Below, one piece after another: positions 6,237 through 8,446 of a stretch of 8,446 nt of DNA; positions within the stretch are counted from its first letter, which is position 1, and every line of letters starts with the position of its first letter. The translations under genes were made by a program, and so were the position numbers. The stretch is taken from assembly GCA_017860085.1 (NCBI GenBank), contig JAFNAJ010000094.1, positions 1 to 8,446 on the forward strand. The letters run 5' to 3'. Source of the DNA: Acidobacteriota bacterium (GTDB taxonomy: Bacteria; Acidobacteriota; Vicinamibacteria; Vicinamibacterales; JAFNAJ01). The notes under the pieces are model-generated. The model searched no databases. It had not been told where the DNA came from and saw nothing but the letters and a program-made list of their open reading frames with translations.

Positions 6237-6797
6237 CTACCGCTGCTCCTTCAGTCCCAACGCCTTGAGCCGGGCGGCGATGTCGGCGCCTGCCGTGGAC
6301 GGATTCACGTCCTTGTCGATGTAGAGGATCCGGCCGTCAGGCCCGATGTAGAAGGTCCACCGCGATGCCCACGGCATGACGCGGCCCACCACGCCGTAGG
6401 CCTTCGCCGTCGCCTTTGTCGGGTCGCTCAGGATCGGGTAGGTCGCGTCGAGCGACTCGGCGAACTTCTTGTTCGTGTCGGGGCTGTCGACGCTGGCCGC
6501 GAAGTGCACGACGCCAAAGCGCTTGATGAGGTCGCCGCTCTCACGGAGCGACTTGCACTCGGACGTTCACCCGCCGGTGAAGGCCTTGGGGAACCACGCG
6601 AGAACCACGACCTTCCCCTGGTAGTCAGCCAGGGAATGCACCTTGCCGTCCGAGCCCGGCAGCGAGAACGCCGGCGCCGGATCGCCGACCTTCAGTTCGT
6701 TAGCGGCCACGTTGTCTCCTCCGATGGCGAACACCGTCGTCAGCGCGACGGCGCTCGCCAGGGCCCGTCGCAATCGTCGCGTCCGTCGCCAGCGCAT
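6237..6797 (-). CDS. Exported selenocysteine peroxiredoxin (in-frame UGA read as Sec)
   Basis: If the in-frame TGA at 6567-6569 is read through as selenocysteine, this is a 186-residue AhpC/TSA-type peroxiredoxin that would reduce peroxides outside the cytoplasm. A signal peptide occupies residues 1-32 (arginine-rich start, hydrophobic core about 12-26, VAA cleavage site). The thioredoxin-like domain follows, with VGDPAPAFSLPGSDG (37-51) and VVVLAWFPKAFTGG (63-76). Next comes Sec77 at the peroxidatic Cys position, then TSEC with Cys81, the only cysteine. The frame continues with FAASVDSPDTNKKFAE (99-114), PILSDPTKATAKAYGV (121-136) and RWTFYIGPDGRILYIDKDV (146-164), and ends at a true TAG. 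The ATG at 6797 has GAGGGG six bases upstream; the frame is open to 6938 but the extension is not protein-like. Standard callers would split the gene at 6567/6509. A Cys-to-stop mutation or sequencing error is the alternative. Confidence 0.85.
6534..6552 (-). promoter_or_regulatory. Candidate bacterial SECIS hairpin
   Basis: On the mRNA (minus strand), GUCGCUC (6552-6546) pairs with GAGCGGC (6540-6534) as a 7-bp stem with one U-G wobble. The loop is CGUGA (6545-6541). The loop begins after 21 bases following the UGA, and its second base is G, with a GU step. These fit the known features of bacterial SECIS elements recognised by SelB (a stem-loop close downstream of the UGA with a G among the first loop bases). 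A short outer pairing GAG/CUC (6560-6558 with 6530-6528) may extend it. Not tested by folding software. Confidence 0.6.
6567..6569 (-). other. In-frame UGA, probable selenocysteine codon (residue 77)
   Basis: The codon lies between GGC-GGG and ACG-TCC-GAG-TGC, where cysteine homologues of this peroxiredoxin type have the peroxidatic Cys (…KAFTGGCT.EC…, family knowledge from memory). Sequence similarity to peroxiredoxins continues in the same frame on both sides. Cys codons TGC and TGT are each one substitution from TGA, so an error cannot be excluded by the codon alone. Confidence 0.8.
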
Positions 6798-6864
6798 GGA
6801 TGCCCCTCTGCTGCTCCTCGACCTCGGGTGGGACGCTCCCCGAGACTCGCGGGATTCATGGTCG

Positions 6865-6871
6865 TAGTATA
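6865..6871. promoter_or_regulatory. Symmetric -10 element between the peroxiredoxin and the small hypothetical gene
   Basis: TAGTATA reads as TATACT on the minus strand (6871-6866, five of six consensus positions) and TAGTAT on the plus strand (6865-6870, four of six). Predicted starts are near 6859 (-) and 6877 (+), 18 bp apart. That gives the peroxiredoxin a leader of about 62 bases with its Shine-Dalgarno site, and the hypothetical gene a leader of about 14 bases if its ATG is at 6891. The geometry is identical to 5613-5619. Confidence 0.35.
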
Positions 6872-6890
6872 CAGATTGCGGCGCACGGCA

Positions 6891-7169
6891 ATGACCTATC
6901 AATACGCGGAGCCGATTCTCCAGATGCTGCTCGCGCACGGGTTGAGGCCGAGGCCGACCACGCCTCCGTCCCTCGTGCGCGACTATCTGAACGACCTGTA
7001 TCGGTATGAGCTTCGGGCCCTGCGCCAGGGCCTGCTGAGAAAAGACTTCCCCAAGACCTCATACGCGCCACGTGTCGAAGCCCTGCGGTCGCGTTACCCG
7101 TTGCTGTCGCTGCCGCTTCCGCTCTGGACCCTTGGCGCCACTGTGGGTCGCGGCGACCGCCGCGGCTGA
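6891..7169 (+). CDS. Small conserved hypothetical protein, 92 residues
   Basis: No domain of known function is recognised. The protein reads as a real gene: a helical N-terminal half with PILQMLLAHGLRP (8-20), then SLVRDYLNDLYRYELRALR (27-45), a short FPKTSYAPRV (53-62) and RYPLLSLPLPLW (68-79), with balanced amino-acid composition. From memory, similar short proteins with a PTPxTxPxxVRxxLNDLYxxE pattern and RYPLLSLP occur in Acidobacteriota. It is soluble, with no signal peptide or membrane segment. An in-frame ATG at 6858 would add 11 residues but lies upstream of the candidate promoter, so 6891 is preferred; neither has a clear Shine-Dalgarno site. It is divergent from the peroxiredoxin and 20 bp upstream of the thioesterase, with which it may be cotranscribed. 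The same frame is open back to 5967 over two other genes, but that part is a shadow. Confidence 0.65.
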   Translation: MTYQYAEPILQMLLAHGLRPRPTTPPSLVRDYLNDLYRYELRALRQGLLRKDFPKTSYAPRVEALRSRYPLLSLPLPLWTLGATVGRGDRRG

Positions 7170-7175
7170 ACCGGA

Positions 7176-7184
7176 TGGTAAGCT
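7176..7184 (+). promoter_or_regulatory. Weak extended -10 candidate for the thioesterase
   Basis: TGGTAAGCT has the TGn extension and the T1, A2 and T6 bases of a -10 hexamer (7179-7184), but only three of six consensus positions overall. It ends five bases before the thioesterase ATG, so a transcript from it would be leaderless or would begin inside the gene. The GAGG at 7185-7188 is too close to the ATG for normal Shine-Dalgarno pairing. Confidence 0.18.
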
Positions 7185-7189
7185 GAGGC

Positions 7190-7588
7190 ATGCCGCCAGA
7201 TCGCGTGCCCGCCATCAAGGTCCTGCTCCTGCCGAAAGACACGAACGCGCTCGGCACGATCTTCGGAGGCGTCATCCTGTCGCACATCGACCTGGCCTCC
7301 GCTGTCGAAGCCCGCAAGGCCGGGCCTCACCGGTACGTCACCAAGGCCATGCGGGCGGTCGAGTTCCACGAGCCGGTGTTTCTGGGCGACATCGCGAGCT
7401 TCTACACCGAAACCCTGCGTGTCGGCCGCACGTCGATCACCGTCCGCGTTGTCGTCGAGGCCGAGCGCTGGGGTGGCGGCCGAGGCGAGCGCGTCAAGGT
7501 GACCGAGGCGGAGGTGGTCCTGGTCGCCGTGGACGCGCACGGACGGCCGACCCCCATCGCCGAGCCAGCCGCGACACTCCCCGATTAG
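7190..7588 (+). CDS. Acyl-CoA thioesterase, hotdog fold (YciA/BACH type)
   Basis: This 132-residue single-hotdog protein is expected to hydrolyse acyl-CoA to free acid and CoA in the cytoplasm. The diagnostic stretch LLLPKDTNALGTIFGGVILSHID (12-34) matches the YciA/ACOT-type motif with Asn19, Gly22, the GG turn (26-27) and the catalytic Asp34 on the central helix. AVEFHEPVFLGDIASFYTE (56-74) matches the second conserved strand region of the family (F..PV..GD). The length is typical of a bacterial single-domain YciA homologue, which works as a multimer. The C-terminus is short and has no extra domain. It lies between the small hypothetical gene (20 bp) and sucA (96 bp), close enough to the former for an operon. 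The substrate chain length cannot be told from sequence. Confidence 0.88.
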   Translation: MPPDRVPAIKVLLLPKDTNALGTIFGGVILSHIDLASAVEARKAGPHRYVTKAMRAVEFHEPVFLGDIASFYTETLRVGRTSITVRVVVEAERWGGGRGERVKVTEAEVVLVAVDAHGRPTPIAEPAATLPD

Positions 7589-7670
7589 CCCGTCCTACAG
7601 TGGCGCGGCCTGCTGCCGATACGGGAGGGCGGCGGCATGGGTCTGTCGGGACCACGCCGGGATCTTCGGG

Positions 7671-7676
7671 GATAAT
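7671..7676 (+). promoter_or_regulatory. Candidate -10 element for a leaderless sucA mRNA
   Basis: GATAAT matches consensus at five of six positions and ends eight bases before the sucA ATG. Transcription would start at about 7683-7684, leaving a leader of one or two bases. No -35 is evident. Upstream, 7589-7670 holds only a weak CGGC/GCCG hairpin (7606-7609 and 7615-7618) and no clear terminator. Confidence 0.35.
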
Positions 7677-7684
7677 AGGGCTTC

Positions 7685-8446
7685 ATGAGCACGTGGCAGG
7701 ACTTTCACGGGGTCAATGCCGGGTACGTCGCAGAGCTCTACGAGCGGTATCGCCGCGACCCCGCCTCCGTCGACCCGGCCACGCGCGCCGCGTTCGACCG
7801 CTGGGCGTCGCCTGACCTTCTGCACGCGGAGCCCGCTGTGCCGCCGGTCGCCGGCGTGCTGCCGACCTCCGATGGGCTGGCCGCGGTGCGCGCCGTGGTC
7901 GGAGCGGTGACGCTCGCCGACGCGATTCGGAAATACGGTCACCTCGCCGCGCAGCTCGACCCGCTCGGCACCCCGCCGATTGGCGATCCTTCGCTGCAGC
8001 CGGAGACCCACGGCATCACGAACGACGACCTGCGCGCTCTTCCCGCCGATCTGGTCGGCGGCGCTGTGGCCACGGGTGCGGCCAGCGCCCGCGAGGCCAT
8101 CGACGCGCTTCGCCGCGTGTACTGCTCGACGATCGGTTACGACTACGCCGCTATCTTCGTCCCTGAAGAGCGCGAGTGGCTCCGCAACGCTGCCGAGGAG
8201 GGCTGGTTCAGGCCACCGCACGACCCAATCGACCCTTATGGGCTGCTCGAGCGAATCACCGAGGTCGAAGCCTTTGAGCGGTTTCTCCACCGGGCCTTCC
8301 CGGGCAAGACCCGCTTCTCCATCGAAGGGCTCGACATGATGGTGCCGATCCTCGACGAGGTCATCGTCGACGCGGCACAGGGCGGCATCCACAACGTGTT
8401 GATCGGCATGGCCCATCGCGGCCGCCTCAACGTGCTCGCGCACGTC
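7685..8446 (+). CDS. sucA: 2-oxoglutarate dehydrogenase E1 component, N-terminal part (cut by window edge)
   Basis: The first 254 residues are visible; full-length SucA is usually over 900 residues. E1 is the thiamine-diphosphate decarboxylase of the 2-oxoglutarate dehydrogenase complex in the TCA cycle. The N-terminus has the E1 leader helix motif NAGYVAELYERYRRDPASVD (11-30), probably the E2-binding segment. A low-complexity Ala/Pro/Val linker (about 48-60) follows. The E1 domain then begins, with YCSTIGYDYAAIF (about 147-159), FPGKTRFSIEGLD (about 203-215) and GMAHRGRLNVLAHV (241-254), hallmarks of OGDH E1 enzymes that include substrate-binding residues. There is no E2-type acyltransferase domain fused in front, unlike actinobacterial Kgd. 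The ATG is the only start consistent with the family N-terminus; the Shine-Dalgarno site is weak (AGGG four bases upstream) and a -10-like box sits just before it. Downstream sucB/lpd would be expected outside the window. Confidence 0.93.
   Translation, partial: MSTWQDFHGVNAGYVAELYERYRRDPASVDPATRAAFDRWASPDLLHAEPAVPPVAGVLPTSDGLAAVRAVVGAVTLADAIRKYGHLAAQLDPLGTPPIGDPSLQPETHGITNDDLRALPADLVGGAVATGAASAREAIDALRRVYCSTIGYDYAAIFVPEEREWLRNAAEEGWFRPPHDPIDPYGLLERITEVEAFERFLHRAFPGKTRFSIEGLDMMVPILDEVIVDAAQGGIHNVLIGMAHRGRLNVLAHV

Noticed and set aside
6567..6569. Interpretation of the peroxiredoxin as a pseudogene or sequencing error
   Set aside because: The TGA falls exactly on the Sec-compatible catalytic position, no other lesion exists in 186 codons, and a SECIS-like hairpin follows. 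It is kept as the alternative, not the preferred call.
5967..6890. 5' part of a 400-residue plus frame over DUF1572 and the peroxiredoxin
   Set aside because: Only the last 92 residues (from 6891) look like protein; the rest overlaps two well-supported genes in other frames.

Overview
The window looks like chromosomal DNA of a high-GC bacterium, most likely an Acidobacteriota lineage of the Vicinamibacteria type. This is inferred from protein flavour: a type III glutamine synthetase, a DUF1572 DinB-like protein, a ParE-type topoisomerase subunit and a short conserved hypothetical protein that resembles acidobacterial proteins from memory. No rRNA or tRNA is present to confirm it. I see no mobile element, CRISPR array or clear sign of transfer; this is a compact housekeeping region.

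Layout from left to right. Positions 1-382 are mostly non-coding leader with candidate promoters and small inverted repeats. Then come glnN (type III glutamine synthetase, +), a 184-bp gap with a strong 9-bp inverted repeat and a separate leader hairpin, and parE (topoisomerase IV subunit B, +). A cation diffusion facilitator transporter (-) is convergent with parE and divergent from a DUF1572/DinB-like gene (+). The DUF1572 gene converges, with a 5-bp gap, on an exported peroxiredoxin gene (-). That gene is divergent from a small conserved hypothetical gene (+), followed by a hotdog-fold acyl-CoA thioesterase (+) and the 5' part of sucA (2-oxoglutarate dehydrogenase E1, +), which runs off the right edge.

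The main discovery is the peroxiredoxin gene at 6237-6797 on the minus strand. Its reading frame is interrupted by a single TGA (6567-6569) exactly where the peroxidatic cysteine belongs (…TGG-U-TSEC…). The same frame continues for 109 more codons of clear peroxiredoxin sequence. Directly downstream of the TGA, a 7-bp stem with a 5-nt loop (CGUGA) lies at the distance and with the loop G expected of a bacterial SECIS element. Four neighbouring genes use TGA as a normal stop, so the code is not globally reassigned. The best reading is a secreted selenocysteine-containing peroxiredoxin that a standard gene caller would split into two fragments.

A second pattern concerns promoters. Both divergent intergenic regions carry one 7-bp TA-N3-TA element (TATCATA at 5613-5619, TAGTATA at 6865-6871) that can be read as a -10 box on both strands with the same one-base offset. 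Several genes (sucA, perhaps the CDF transporter and the thioesterase) have a -10-like hexamer 5-8 bases upstream of the start codon and little or no Shine-Dalgarno sequence, which suggests leaderless or near-leaderless mRNAs. The genes have no obvious shared pathway; their order reads as a set of short, independently promoted units.
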